DNA from: an uncultured Lachnospiraceae bacterium
GTDB taxonomy: Bacteria > Bacillota > Clostridia > Lachnospirales > Lachnospiraceae
DNA length: 64,000 nucleotides
Assembly (NCBI GenBank): GCA_900550235.1
Contig: URRQ01000001.1
Span: 54,032-118,031, forward strand
Direction of reading: 5' to 3'
Each line of letters starts with the position of its first letter. Within the stretch, counting starts at the first letter, position 1. The position numbers and the translations under genes were made by a program. The notes under the pieces were generated by a model that was not told where the DNA came from, made no database searches, and saw nothing but the letters and a program-made list of their open reading frames with translations. This document shows, in pieces, positions 45,948-54,575 of the stretch.

Positions 45948-46724
45948 TTAATTCTGATCTTCCTTGATTAGTTTGCGAATAGCTTCTACCGCTACCTGAA
46001 TGGCTGCATCTGTATCATGAACAACCGGATTTTCAAGTCCTAATTTTTCTCGCTCCTGATTTGCAACAACTAAAAAGCAAGAACCGGCTCTTACTTTTAG
46101 ATAGCTTGCAACAATGAACATAGCTGCAGATTCCATTTCAGAAGCAAGACAACCTAATCGTTTCCATGCTTCCCACTTATTTATCAATTCATAGGATACC
46201 GGTTTTGTCTCCGGCTCATGCTGTCCATAAAATGCATCTTTACACTGTACAACTCCTGTATGGAACGGATATCCCTTTTCCTTTGCCGCTTCCACTAACG
46301 CATTGGTTACATTTAAGTTTGCAACAGAAGGAAATTCGATCGGCGCATATTCCTTGCTTGTTCCTTCCATACGGATCGCTCCTGTAGCTACAACCACATC
46401 GCCGCTTTTTACTTCTGTCTGCATACCGCCGCATGTTCCGATTCGGATAAATGTATCTGCTCCACAGCGATACAATTCTTCCATTGCAATAGATGCTGAT
46501 GGACCACCGATTCCTGTGGATGTTACACTCACTTTCACTCCATCTAACGTTCCTGTATATGTTACATATTCTCTATTATCTGCAATCAATACCGGATCAT
46601 CAAAATATTTTGCAATCTTTGCACAGCGTTTCGGGTCTCCCGGCATAATGACGTATCTTCCCACTTCACCTTCTGCCACTTGAATATGGTATTGTCTGCT
46701 TGCATCTTCTGAATAATTTTTCAT
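45948..46724 (-). CDS. udp: Uridine phosphorylase
   Basis: A 258-residue nucleoside phosphorylase of the NP-I family. Motifs: [20 protein letters not shown] near residue 22, [33 protein letters not shown] near 65-100 (in part), and [21 protein letters not shown] near 190. The pattern favours uridine over purine substrates. ATG 46724 has GGAG upstream; the longer open frame starts within the hairpin ahead of it. First catabolic gene after the ABC importer. Confidence 0.92.
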   Translation of the reverse strand: MKNYSEDASRQYHIQVAEGEVGRYVIMPGDPKRCAKIAKYFDDPVLIADNREYVTYTGTLDGVKVSVTSTGIGGPSASIAMEELYRCGADTFIRIGTCGGMQTEVKSGDVVVATGAIRMEGTSKEYAPIEFPSVANLNVTNALVEAAKEKGYPFHTGVVQCKDAFYGQHEPETKPVSYELINKWEAWKRLGCLASEMESAAMFIVASYLKVRAGSCFLVVANQEREKLGLENPVVHDTDAAIQVAVEAIRKLIKEDQN

Positions 46725-46754
46725 ATAACCACTCCTTTTTCGCTTATTTTGGGT

Positions 46755-46790
46755 GAATAAAGGAGAATGTGCGGGGCACATTCTCCACAA
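46755..46790 (-). terminator. Internal hairpin between ABC permease and udp
   Basis: A perfect 11-bp stem GGAGAATGTGC / GCACATTCTCC with a 3-base loop (46762-46786), followed on the minus strand by TTTATT. The weak T run suggests partial termination or protection of an mRNA end, letting the importer and the salvage enzymes be made at different levels. Confidence 0.6.
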
Positions 46791-46817
46791 ACTCCGCACC
46801 GTAAGAACGTCCCTGTC

Positions 46818-47759
46818 TTAACGTTGCCCTTTATCATATGGAATACCTTCCGCTTTCGGCGCTCTTGATTTCTTGGATACAAATACAAGAACGATCAAAG
46901 AGATAATATACGGAAGCATATTGTAAACAGTACTTGGAAGCTTCAATGCTACCAAAGCATCAAATCCTGTATATACATTGGAAAGTGCACGGAATAATCC
47001 GAACAACAAAGCTGCAAGTCCGATATTGATCGGTTTCCACTGACCAAAGATCATAACGGCAAGTGCAAGGAATCCAAAACCTGCTACACCATTTTCAAAT
47101 TTCCATTCGCTTACACCGGCTGTAATATATACAAGTCCGCCAAGTCCACCAAGGGCTCCTGAGATCAGGACACCTGCATAACGCATTTTATATACATTGA
47201 TACCTACGGAATCCGCTGCCTGTGGATGTTCTCCACATGCACAAAGACGAAGACCGAATTTTGTCTTATATAATACGATATAAGATGCGATTAACACCAA
47301 AAATGCAATCAGCATAAACCAGTTAAATTCAAATTTTCCGATATTTACCAAAAATGCTTTTTTGGCATGTCCGTATGCAATGGTAGAGGATACGTTATCT
47401 ACACTTTCTGCTGTATTGATTGCTCTTACAAGAACAACTGCTGCTGCAGGTCCGAGTAAGTTAATTGCTGTTCCAACAAGAGTCTGGTCTGCCTTGAAAC
47501 GAATCGCCGCAACTCCAAGAAGGAGGGAACAGATCATACCCACCAAAACACTTGCTAATACAACAAGAAGAATTACAAGGGGCGCCGCTGTGGAACCCGG
47601 AAGAAATTTCATCATCAAAGCTCCGCCGAGAGCTCCCATAACCATGATTCCTTCCAAACCAATATTGATGACACCGCTATGTTCTGAGAAACATCCGCCA
47701 AGCGCAACAAGCACAAGTACGGAAGCAAATATTAATGTATACTGAACCAATAACGTCAT
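46818..47759 (-). CDS. Nucleoside ABC transporter permease 2 (NupQ/YufQ-like)
   Basis: A 313-residue BPD_transp_2-family permease with about nine helices, of the branched-chain/ribose superfamily. It has SEHSGVINIGLEGIMVMGALGG near residue 25, RFKADQTLVGTAINLLGPA near 90 and GENPQA-type loop CACGEHPQAADSVGINVYKMRY near 180. The start ATG shares one base with the stop of permease 1. With its partner, ATPase and BMP receptor it should import purine and pyrimidine nucleosides. Confidence 0.92.
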   Translation of the reverse strand: MTLLVQYTLIFASVLVLVALGGCFSEHSGVINIGLEGIMVMGALGGALMMKFLPGSTAAPLVILLVVLASVLVGMICSLLLGVAAIRFKADQTLVGTAINLLGPAAAVVLVRAINTAESVDNVSSTIAYGHAKKAFLVNIGKFEFNWFMLIAFLVLIASYIVLYKTKFGLRLCACGEHPQAADSVGINVYKMRYAGVLISGALGGLGGLVYITAGVSEWKFENGVAGFGFLALAVMIFGQWKPINIGLAALLFGLFRALSNVYTGFDALVALKLPSTVYNMLPYIISLIVLVFVSKKSRAPKAEGIPYDKGQR

Positions 47760-48889
47760 TATGCGTCTCCTCCTTTCTCAGCTTTTGCCGCCATCTTCTC
47801 ATCTCGTTTGGCAAGGAATTTGTTTAACCAAGTCTTGAAGAAGAGAACGAAACCACACAGATAAATGATAAACGCGATCATAAGATCCGAAATCTGTGTA
47901 CAGTACATGGATTTGTCTACATAAGTTCCACCGCTTGTAATATGCTGAATGAAATAGGATGAGAATACGGTTCCAATCGGATTCAAGCCACCGAGAAATG
48001 CTGCTGCAATTCCGTTAAATCCCATAGCCGGAACACTTGTCTGCTGCACCATCCATTGTTCAATTCCACTTAAGTAGAAGATTCCTGCACCCATTCCTGC
48101 AAGGCCGCCCGCGATCATCATTGTGATGATGATATTTTTCTTTTCCTTCATACCGCAATATTTTGCAGCATTTTTATTCATACCGGTCGCTTTCAATTCA
48201 AATCCAAATTTAGTCTTTTCCATGAAAATCCACACAAGGATTGCCATAACAACCGAAAGAACTACACCAATCGTTACAAATTCATTATTAGAAAACAAGG
48301 TATCTAATCCTGCATTTGGAATCAATGCTTCTTTATTTGCACTGGAGAGTTTCATCGTATATGGTGTAGATGGCTCCTTTACTTTTGAGAGAAGCATGTT
48401 CACACAATATAAACTGATCCAGTTTAACATGATACAGGAAATAACTTCATTTACATTGAAATATGCTTTCAATACACCGGAAGCTCCTCCGATCAATGCT
48501 GCGAATACGATAGATGCCAACAGGCACACATACCAAGGCATATCAAATGCAACTGCAAAATAAATGCTAGCGCCTGCTCCGACAACATACTGTCCTGCTG
48601 CTCCGATATTGAAAAGTCCAACTTTATTGGCAAACAATACGGAAAGCGCACACATCAACAGAGCAGAAGCTTTTACAAGCGTTGTACCAAGATATCTCAT
48701 CACCGCTACCGAACTTGGATAATACAGATAATTCTTTAAAATCGCTACAATGGCTTCTCCTGCCCCACTCGGATTGATCACAAGGAGAACCAAATATCCT
48801 ACTACGATACCGATCAAAATACAAAGCAAGGATGCAATGACTGTTTGAAATCCGTCATTTCTGATCAAACTATGTTTTTTCTTATTCAT
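47759..48889 (-). CDS. Nucleoside ABC transporter permease 1 (NupP/YufP-like)
   Basis: A 376-residue permease with about ten helices. Family features: ALSVLFANKVGLFNIGAAGQYVVGAGAS near residue 85 (in part), GVLKAYFNVNEVISCIMLNWISLY near 145, KATGMNKNAAKYCGM near 230, and GFNGIAAAFLGGLNPIGTVFSSYFI near 290. The open frame starts earlier, but ATG 48889 overlaps the ATPase stop by eight bases with AGGA ahead. It forms a heterodimer with permease 2. Confidence 0.92.
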   Translation of the reverse strand: MNKKKHSLIRNDGFQTVIASLLCILIGIVVGYLVLLVINPSGAGEAIVAILKNYLYYPSSVAVMRYLGTTLVKASALLMCALSVLFANKVGLFNIGAAGQYVVGAGASIYFAVAFDMPWYVCLLASIVFAALIGGASGVLKAYFNVNEVISCIMLNWISLYCVNMLLSKVKEPSTPYTMKLSSANKEALIPNAGLDTLFSNNEFVTIGVVLSVVMAILVWIFMEKTKFGFELKATGMNKNAAKYCGMKEKKNIIITMMIAGGLAGMGAGIFYLSGIEQWMVQQTSVPAMGFNGIAAAFLGGLNPIGTVFSSYFIQHITSGGTYVDKSMYCTQISDLMIAFIIYLCGFVLFFKTWLNKFLAKRDEKMAAKAEKGGDA

Positions 48890-50423
48890 GTGATCCTTCC
48901 TCCTTTCTCTTGGAACCAGCCATGTAAAGACCAAGTTCTTCTACAGTAACTTTCTTTGGATCAAATTCTCCTACGATTTCGCCATCAAACATTACAAGAA
49001 TACGGTCTGATACATTCATAACTTCATCAAGCTCCAAGCTTACAAGAAGAACACCTTTTCCCGCGTCTCTTTGTGCAACAAGCTGTTTGTGAATATATTC
49101 AATCGCTCCTACGTCCAAACCACGTGTCGGCTGTACCGCAACCAACAATTCCGGATTCTTATCAATTTCACGTGCGATGATCGCTTTCTGCTGGTTACCT
49201 CCTGACATGGAACGCGCTTTTGTAATTGCTCCCTGTCCGGAGCGTACGTCGTACTGCTCAATCAGACGATTGGCATACTCTCGGATTGATTTTCTCTTCA
49301 AAAATCCTGCTTTATTTGTAAATTTCGGCTCAAAATATCTTTGAAGTACAATGTTATCTTCCAAAGAATAATCAAGAACAAGTCCGTGTTTGTGTCTGTC
49401 TTCCGGAATATGACTCATACCGGATGTCATACGTTTGCGGATTGGCATATGGGTAATATCCTCTCCATTCATCGTAATCGTTCCCGCCTTCAACGGCTCT
49501 AATCCGGTAAGTCCATAGACAAATTCCGTCTGTCCGTTCCCGTCAATTCCGGCAATACAAACGATTTCACCTCTTCGTACTTGAAGAGATACATTATTGA
49601 CTGCATTTTTCTTATGATGCTTGGATGCTACCGTCATTCCTTTTACATCAAGAACAACTTCTTTTGGCTCACACGGTTTCTTCTCTACTACAAAGTTAAC
49701 ATCACGTCCCACCATCATCGCAGAAAGTTTTTCCGGTGTCGTATCTTTGATATCAACAGTTCCGATATATTTTCCTTTTCTAAGAACACTGCAACGGTCT
49801 GCAACCTGCATGATCTCTGCTAATTTATGTGTAATAAAAAGAATACTCTTTCCTTCTGCCGCAAGACTCTTCATGATCGCCATCAATTCCTGAATCTCCT
49901 GCGGTGTCAAAACAGCAGTCGGTTCGTCAAAGATCAAGATTTCATTATCTCGGTACAGCATTTTTAAAATTTCCGTTCTTTGCTGCATACCAACTGTAAT
50001 ATCTTCTACAATTGCATCCGGATCTACCAAAAGTCCATATTTTTCAGAAAGCGCTACAACTTTTTTTCTCGCCTCATCTTTTTGAAGAAACCCACCCTTT
50101 GTTGTCTCTACGCCAAGGATAATGTTATCCAATACACTAAAACATTCTACCAGCTTAAAGTGCTGATGTACCATTCCGATTCCTAAATCATTGGCATCAT
50201 TTGGGTCCTTAATCTCTACCTTTTTTCCATCTTTTCTGATCTCGCCCTCTTCCGGCTGATAGAGACCAAAAAGTACACTCATCAGTGTAGATTTTCCTGC
50301 CCCGTTTTCACCAAGCAATGCGTGAATCTCACCTTTTTTCAACTGTAAAGTGATATTATCGTTTGCAATGATACCCGGAAATTTCTTTGTAATATTCAGC
50401 ATCTCAATTGCATATTGATCCAT
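48882..50423 (-). CDS. Nucleoside ABC transporter ATPase with two ABC domains (NupO/YufO-like)
   Basis: A 513-residue protein with two tandem ABC domains. Domain 1 (1-240): Walker A GENGAGKST, GMQQRTEILKMLY, and ILIFDEPTAVLTPQE. Domain 2 (260-500): a modified Walker A GIDGNGQTEF without the usual Lys, signature MSGGNQQKAIIARE, and LLVAVQPTRGLDVGA. One degenerate site is normal in this family. PEDRHKHGL is the typical linker. It follows the receptor gene after a partial terminator. Confidence 0.94.
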   Translation of the reverse strand: MDQYAIEMLNITKKFPGIIANDNITLQLKKGEIHALLGENGAGKSTLMSVLFGLYQPEEGEIRKDGKKVEIKDPNDANDLGIGMVHQHFKLVECFSVLDNIILGVETTKGGFLQKDEARKKVVALSEKYGLLVDPDAIVEDITVGMQQRTEILKMLYRDNEILIFDEPTAVLTPQEIQELMAIMKSLAAEGKSILFITHKLAEIMQVADRCSVLRKGKYIGTVDIKDTTPEKLSAMMVGRDVNFVVEKKPCEPKEVVLDVKGMTVASKHHKKNAVNNVSLQVRRGEIVCIAGIDGNGQTEFVYGLTGLEPLKAGTITMNGEDITHMPIRKRMTSGMSHIPEDRHKHGLVLDYSLEDNIVLQRYFEPKFTNKAGFLKRKSIREYANRLIEQYDVRSGQGAITKARSMSGGNQQKAIIAREIDKNPELLVAVQPTRGLDVGAIEYIHKQLVAQRDAGKGVLLVSLELDEVMNVSDRILVMFDGEIVGEFDPKKVTVEELGLYMAGSKRKEEGSHE

Positions 50424-50464
50424 CCTTTACGTACCTCCTCTCACCAGTTCTCTGACCTTTTGAT

Positions 50465-50500
50465 TAGAAAAGGAGCAGGAAAAGTATGCCTGCTCCTTCG
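50465..50500 (-). terminator. Partial terminator between nucleoside receptor and ATPase genes
   Basis: A stem AGGAGCAGG / CCTGCTCCT (50471-50497) with a 9-base loop is followed on the minus strand by TTTTCT. Such a hairpin just after the binding-protein gene commonly makes the receptor more abundant than the transporter. Confidence 0.7.
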
Positions 50501-50516
50501 TTGTCAGAATGATTCT

Positions 50517-51695
50517 TTATTTAATGCTGCCGTAATCTGTTACTTTGATTGTTGTCTGTGGTAAAGCTGAAGTATCGTTAGAAACTTTAATCTCTCCATC
50601 AAACATTGCTTTTACAAGCGCTTTATAATCGTCCTGTGAGAATCCATCTCCCCACTGTGTTGTTTCCATTGGAAGCTGTACATAGTTATCTTCCGGATTT
50701 TCAGAAACTAAACCGAGGTTCTCGATTTTACCTACGTGCTCTTCCCATTTACCGTCTTTGATTGCTGTAAGCATGTTAGCAACTGTTGGTGCAAGACCTT
50801 TCATAGCAGAAGTAATTGTCATATCTTTTCCGATGATTCCTGACTGGTCAGAGTCAACACCGATTACTTTTCCGCCTGTCTTCTGTGCTGCTTCTACTGC
50901 TGATGTGTAAATTCCACCACCGCAAGCAAATACAGCTTCTACACCTTTTGCACTGTACCATGTATCCATGTAAGCTGTGATATCTGCATCACCGTAGAAC
51001 TGTCCGCCACATACGAACTCAACCTGCACTTCGTTCTCAATGCCAAGTTCTTTTGCTGCCGCGTCTGCACCTTGTACAAATCCATATCCAAAACGCTGAA
51101 CAGCCGGTACTGCCATACCACCAAGGAATCCAAGGTGTTTATAACCTAATTTCACAGCAGCTACACCTGCCATATATCCGGAAAGTTCTTCCTGATACGT
51201 ACAGCAGTATACGTTGTCTGTATTGTAGTAATCTTCTACATTGTAGTCAGCTGGATTATAAGTATATCCCTCGCCTACACCTTTTTCACAGATATCGCCT
51301 GCTCCAACATCAAGTGCGACGAATTTTACATCCGGATAGTTCTTAGACTGCTCTACAATTGTTGCGGCAAACATATAACCTGGTAATACAACTACATTAG
51401 CACCTTCTGCAACTGCCTGATCCACGCTTGCATTTCTTGCTTCATCAGAGTCGCTTTCCGGTTTGAAATAATTGAATTCTACACCATTTTCTTCTGCCCA
51501 TGCTTTACATGTCTCATATGTTGTCTGGTTGAAGCTCTGGTCTGTGATATCACCGGAGTCTGTAACCATGGCTACGTTCATATCGCTTTTCTCGCCGCCG
51601 TCGCCTTTCTTCTCCTCTTTGCCTGATCCACCGCATGCTGCTAATGAAAATACCATAGCACCTGCAAGTAATAATGCAATCAATTTCTTTTTCAT
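50517..51695 (-). CDS. BMP-family nucleoside-binding lipoprotein (PnrA-like)
   Basis: A 392-residue lipoprotein with signal LAAC (Cys21). The mature part follows the BMP/PnrA fold: VAMVTDSGDITDQSFNQTTYETCK near residue 44, NVVVLPGYMFAATIVEQSKNYPDVKFVALD, AGVAAVKLGYKHLGFLGGMAVPAVQRFGYGFVQGADAA, and FACGGGIYTSAVEAAQ with VIGVDSDQSG. The lineage binds purine nucleosides in Treponema. Substrate breadth here is inferred. It is preceded by a good promoter. Confidence 0.93.
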   Translation of the reverse strand: MKKKLIALLLAGAMVFSLAACGGSGKEEKKGDGGEKSDMNVAMVTDSGDITDQSFNQTTYETCKAWAEENGVEFNYFKPESDSDEARNASVDQAVAEGANVVVLPGYMFAATIVEQSKNYPDVKFVALDVGAGDICEKGVGEGYTYNPADYNVEDYYNTDNVYCCTYQEELSGYMAGVAAVKLGYKHLGFLGGMAVPAVQRFGYGFVQGADAAAKELGIENEVQVEFVCGGQFYGDADITAYMDTWYSAKGVEAVFACGGGIYTSAVEAAQKTGGKVIGVDSDQSGIIGKDMTITSAMKGLAPTVANMLTAIKDGKWEEHVGKIENLGLVSENPEDNYVQLPMETTQWGDGFSQDDYKALVKAMFDGEIKVSNDTSALPQTTIKVTDYGSIK

Positions 51696-51743
51696 AATTC
51701 ACCCTCCTATGAGTCTTTTGTTTGCGTTTACATTTTCGAACAC

Positions 51744-51772
51744 ATCTTATCATATCAGCCGCCATATCTCAA
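51744..51772 (-). promoter_or_regulatory. Promoter of the nucleoside uptake and salvage operon
   Basis: TTGAGA (51767-51772), 17-base spacer and TAAGAT (51744-51749) on the minus strand, about 50 bases before the receptor ATG. It starts just downstream of the Crp/Fnr gene. Confidence 0.6.
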
Positions 51773-51793
51773 CGATTACTTTCAATACTTAGA

Positions 51794-52522
51794 TTAACTC
51801 AAATCAATCTTAGATGAAATCATTTCATTTAACCCTTCGTATTGTTCCCGGTTGATGAGTATTTTATTTCCTTTCTTCGTCACAAGATCATTGTCCAGAA
51901 ACTTTTTCACAGAACGATTGATGCTCTTTACGCAAAGCCCTGTTGCATCCGCCAAACTCTGACGTCCTTCATCAATCTGAAGCACTCCGTCTTTGTTATA
52001 CTGTACATAACGTTCAGTAAGTAGAAGCGCCAGTCTGTCTGCTCCTTGCAGGAACAGTGTGATTCTGCTGTTTCGCTCTTGCTCCAAAAGGTACTCTCCA
52101 ACACATTTTGCTTCGTTTTTCAATGCACGAATGTCCGAATACATCCATTTTTCGAACTTCGCTCTCGGTATCTTTACAACGGTGCATTTTGTTGCTGTTC
52201 GAAGTGTTGTCTTATATACATCCAGATCCATGATGAATTCCATCCCTCCGAATGCATATACCTTCTTGAACCGCATGTAATCATATACCGAACCGTAAAT
52301 ACGATAATCTGTGGCATCGATCACACCTTTACCGATAAAATAAATGGTATCTGCCGGCTCATTCTCTCGAATGAAAGCAACTCCCTTATCCAGCTCTTCA
52401 ATCTGAAAAGCCTCCATCAGCCAGAGCGGTGCAGTTTTAAAATAATTCTCAAATTGTTCCTGCCTCTCCCTGTCTACATACTTCAAAAAAGGAAGCGCAT
52501 CATACAGATATTTGTTCCCCAT
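51794..52522 (-). CDS. Crp/Fnr-family transcriptional regulator
   Basis: A 242-residue regulator with an N-terminal cyclic-nucleotide-type beta barrel (about 25-130: VAFIRENEPADTIYFIGKGVIDA, then ATKCTVVKIPRAKFEKWM). A Crp-type helix-turn-helix follows near residue 190-215 (GRQSLADATGLCVKSINRSVKKF). No cysteine cluster of the Fnr type is present, so it is not an obvious oxygen sensor. ATG 52522 has AGAG nine bases upstream, and ATG 52531 is an alternative. It is the first gene before the nucleoside operon and is likely its regulator, by position. Confidence 0.88.
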   Translation of the reverse strand: MGNKYLYDALPFLKYVDRERQEQFENYFKTAPLWLMEAFQIEELDKGVAFIRENEPADTIYFIGKGVIDATDYRIYGSVYDYMRFKKVYAFGGMEFIMDLDVYKTTLRTATKCTVVKIPRAKFEKWMYSDIRALKNEAKCVGEYLLEQERNSRITLFLQGADRLALLLTERYVQYNKDGVLQIDEGRQSLADATGLCVKSINRSVKKFLDNDLVTKKGNKILINREQYEGLNEMISSKIDLS

Positions 52523-52590
52523 ACATTTCATCTCTTTCTGCTTTTTTTACATTTTTCAATGTGAAATTTCAGAACCGGTTTCTAGAACGC

Positions 52591-52712
52591 ATTATAACAT
52601 TGGGACATTTGTCTAAAAAGGACTTGTGTCCATTTTTGTTATATTTATCTACACTTTGTCATAAATATACAGTTTTTTGTATTTAGTTTTGTACATTTTT
52701 ACCACTTGTCCT
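52591..52712 (-). promoter_or_regulatory. Intergenic region upstream of the Crp/Fnr gene with repeated TTGTC boxes
   Basis: A perfect TATAAT on the minus strand (52591-52596) is about 70 bases before the Crp/Fnr start. The -35 is poor, as expected for an activated promoter. Within 110 bases upstream are four TTGTC-type boxes on the plus strand: ATTTGTCT (near 52607), GGACTTGTGTCC (52620-52631, palindromic ends), CTTTGTCA (near 52655) and ACTTGTCC (near 52706). They may be regulator sites. No gene lies in 52523-52796. Confidence 0.35.
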
Positions 52713-52743
52713 ACCACTCACAAAAAAGTTTACGTTTTCTCCC

Positions 52744-52797
52744 TAAAAAAAGAAAAGGTGACAGCCGACAAATGTCCGCATATCACCTTTTCTTTTT
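52744..52797 (-). terminator. Intrinsic terminator after the dihydroxyacetone kinase gene
   Basis: A 10-bp stem GAAAAGGTGA / TCACCTTTTC with a 21-base loop, followed on the minus strand by TTTTTTTA. It starts at the stop codon of the kinase gene. Confidence 0.75.
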
Positions 52798-54569
52798 TAT
52801 TCTTTCTTTTCCTCTTCAAACACAAGAGAATTTGCAATCTTCGAGAAAATCACTCCCAACGCAAAAGCTCCTGCATCCGGATAACCGATACTTCTTTTTC
52901 CAACTGTGCCAGCTCTTCCCATCCTCGCCACAATCTTTTCTGTATCTTTTGCACCTCTTACCGCTTCATCTGCCCCAAGAGAAAAGAGTTCTTTCATCGA
53001 TAGCTCTCCGGCATATCTTCTCCATACTTCTGTACAAGGTACCAACGCATCTATCAGCGTTTTGTCACCTACGACAGCGCCCCTGCCAAAAGAATTCTCT
53101 CCTGTCTTTTGAATTCCCAATACAGCCGCTTCCATCATCTCCGCAAATTCATTTGCTGAAATTGCTTTCTTGCCTTTTGTAGCTTTACCTGCCGCTCGAA
53201 AAGCCGAGCCCCAAATCGGTCCGGATGCTCCGCCGCAATATTCCATAATCACCATGGAACAGTCCTCAAGAAATTTGCCCATATCTTTTTCCTTGTCCAC
53301 ACTGATAGCATCCCATTCTTGTTTTAAACGAAGGAACCCTTTCGCAACACTCATTCCAAAATCTCCATCTCCTGCATGGGCATCCAATTCACAAAATGGT
53401 ACTTCATTTTTGATAATGCATTCACTCATAGCATCCACCATATATATCATATTAGAAGTCGTAATACATTCCCCACGAATGGTTGCATATGCCGGACATG
53501 TTTGTATTTGTTCTAATTTCTTTCGATCCGGATGCTCCAGAATCTGATGAGGTACATATGTTCTTTCAGGTACATGTCCTTTTACCCGAAATGCCGGAGC
53601 GTCACATTCTGCATCCAACAATTCTTTTAACTCATCATTCATTTTCATAAATGAAACCGAAACTCCACTCATATCAATACTCGTCATATAGTTTCCTGCA
53701 AACGAACGATATATTTTTATCTTACGTTCTGCCATTATTTTAGCGACCGTATTTAAAAACAGATATAATTCCTGAAGCGGAGTCCCTCCAAATCCATTGA
53801 TAAGAATTGAAACTTCATCATTTTCAACCAATCCCAGCTCATCTGAAAGTTCTTTGCACATTCTCTCTGCTAATTTCTCTGCTGACTGCATCGGTTCTCT
53901 ACTCTTTCCAGGTTCTCCATGAATCCCAACTCCATATTCCATCTCATCCTCTCCAATTTGAAATGTCGGAGTTCCTTTCGCCGGAACTGTACAAGAAGTA
54001 AATGCAACACCAATACTTCGTATATTGGAAATCGCATTCTCCGCTGCTACTTTTACCTGCTTTAATGCGTATCCCTTTTCTGCAGCTGCTCCTGCGATTT
54101 TATGCACAAAAATTGTTCCAGCAACACCACGTTTTCCTACTGTATACAAACTATCTTGTACTGCAATATCGTCATCTACTTTTACATAATCAACGTGAAT
54201 TCCATCTTCTTCCGCAAGTTGTGCGCCATTTTTAAAATTCATCATATCTCCACTATAATTTTTCACGATCAACAGCGCACCGGCTTCCCCTGCCGTCTCT
54301 TTAATCGCCTGGTACACCTGTATCTGGGAAGGTGAAGCAAAGATATCTCCGCAAACTGCCGCATCCAACATCCCTTTTCCAATAAATCCCGCATGAGCCG
54401 GCTCATGACCACTGCCACCCCCACTGATCAAGCATACTTTTTTGGGATTTCGTTCTTTTTTTTGGAGCACTTTATACTTCTGTATCAGTTCCAGTTCCGG
54501 ATGAGCTAATACCATTCCGCCGCACATCTCCACTACCATCGTATCGGAGCGGTTCATTAGTTTTTTCAT
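52797..54569 (-). CDS. dhaK: ATP-dependent dihydroxyacetone kinase (single-chain DhaK-DhaL)
   Basis: A 590-residue two-domain kinase. The DhaK domain (1-330) has VCLISGGGSGHEPAHAGFIGKGMLDAAVCGDIFASPS near residue 45-80 (in part), NYSGDMMNFKNG, and VTVK-type DDDIAVQDS. The DhaL domain (about 370-585) has the ADP/Mg loop DAHAGDGDFGMSVAKG near 395 and GGASGPIWGSAFRAAGKA near 445. The fused form uses ATP, unlike the PTS-dependent split form. It lies seven bases after the glycerol dehydrogenase gene, making the pair a full route from glycerol to dihydroxyacetone phosphate. Confidence 0.95.
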   Translation of the reverse strand: MKKLMNRSDTMVVEMCGGMVLAHPELELIQKYKVLQKKERNPKKVCLISGGGSGHEPAHAGFIGKGMLDAAVCGDIFASPSQIQVYQAIKETAGEAGALLIVKNYSGDMMNFKNGAQLAEEDGIHVDYVKVDDDIAVQDSLYTVGKRGVAGTIFVHKIAGAAAEKGYALKQVKVAAENAISNIRSIGVAFTSCTVPAKGTPTFQIGEDEMEYGVGIHGEPGKSREPMQSAEKLAERMCKELSDELGLVENDEVSILINGFGGTPLQELYLFLNTVAKIMAERKIKIYRSFAGNYMTSIDMSGVSVSFMKMNDELKELLDAECDAPAFRVKGHVPERTYVPHQILEHPDRKKLEQIQTCPAYATIRGECITTSNMIYMVDAMSECIIKNEVPFCELDAHAGDGDFGMSVAKGFLRLKQEWDAISVDKEKDMGKFLEDCSMVIMEYCGGASGPIWGSAFRAAGKATKGKKAISANEFAEMMEAAVLGIQKTGENSFGRGAVVGDKTLIDALVPCTEVWRRYAGELSMKELFSLGADEAVRGAKDTEKIVARMGRAGTVGKRSIGYPDAGAFALGVIFSKIANSLVFEEEKKE

Positions 54570-54575
54570 ATACGC

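Noticed and set aside
52797..54569. PTS-dependent DhaKLM system
   Set aside because: The DhaK and DhaL parts are one chain and no DhaM (PTS) gene lies nearby; the fused ATP form fits better.
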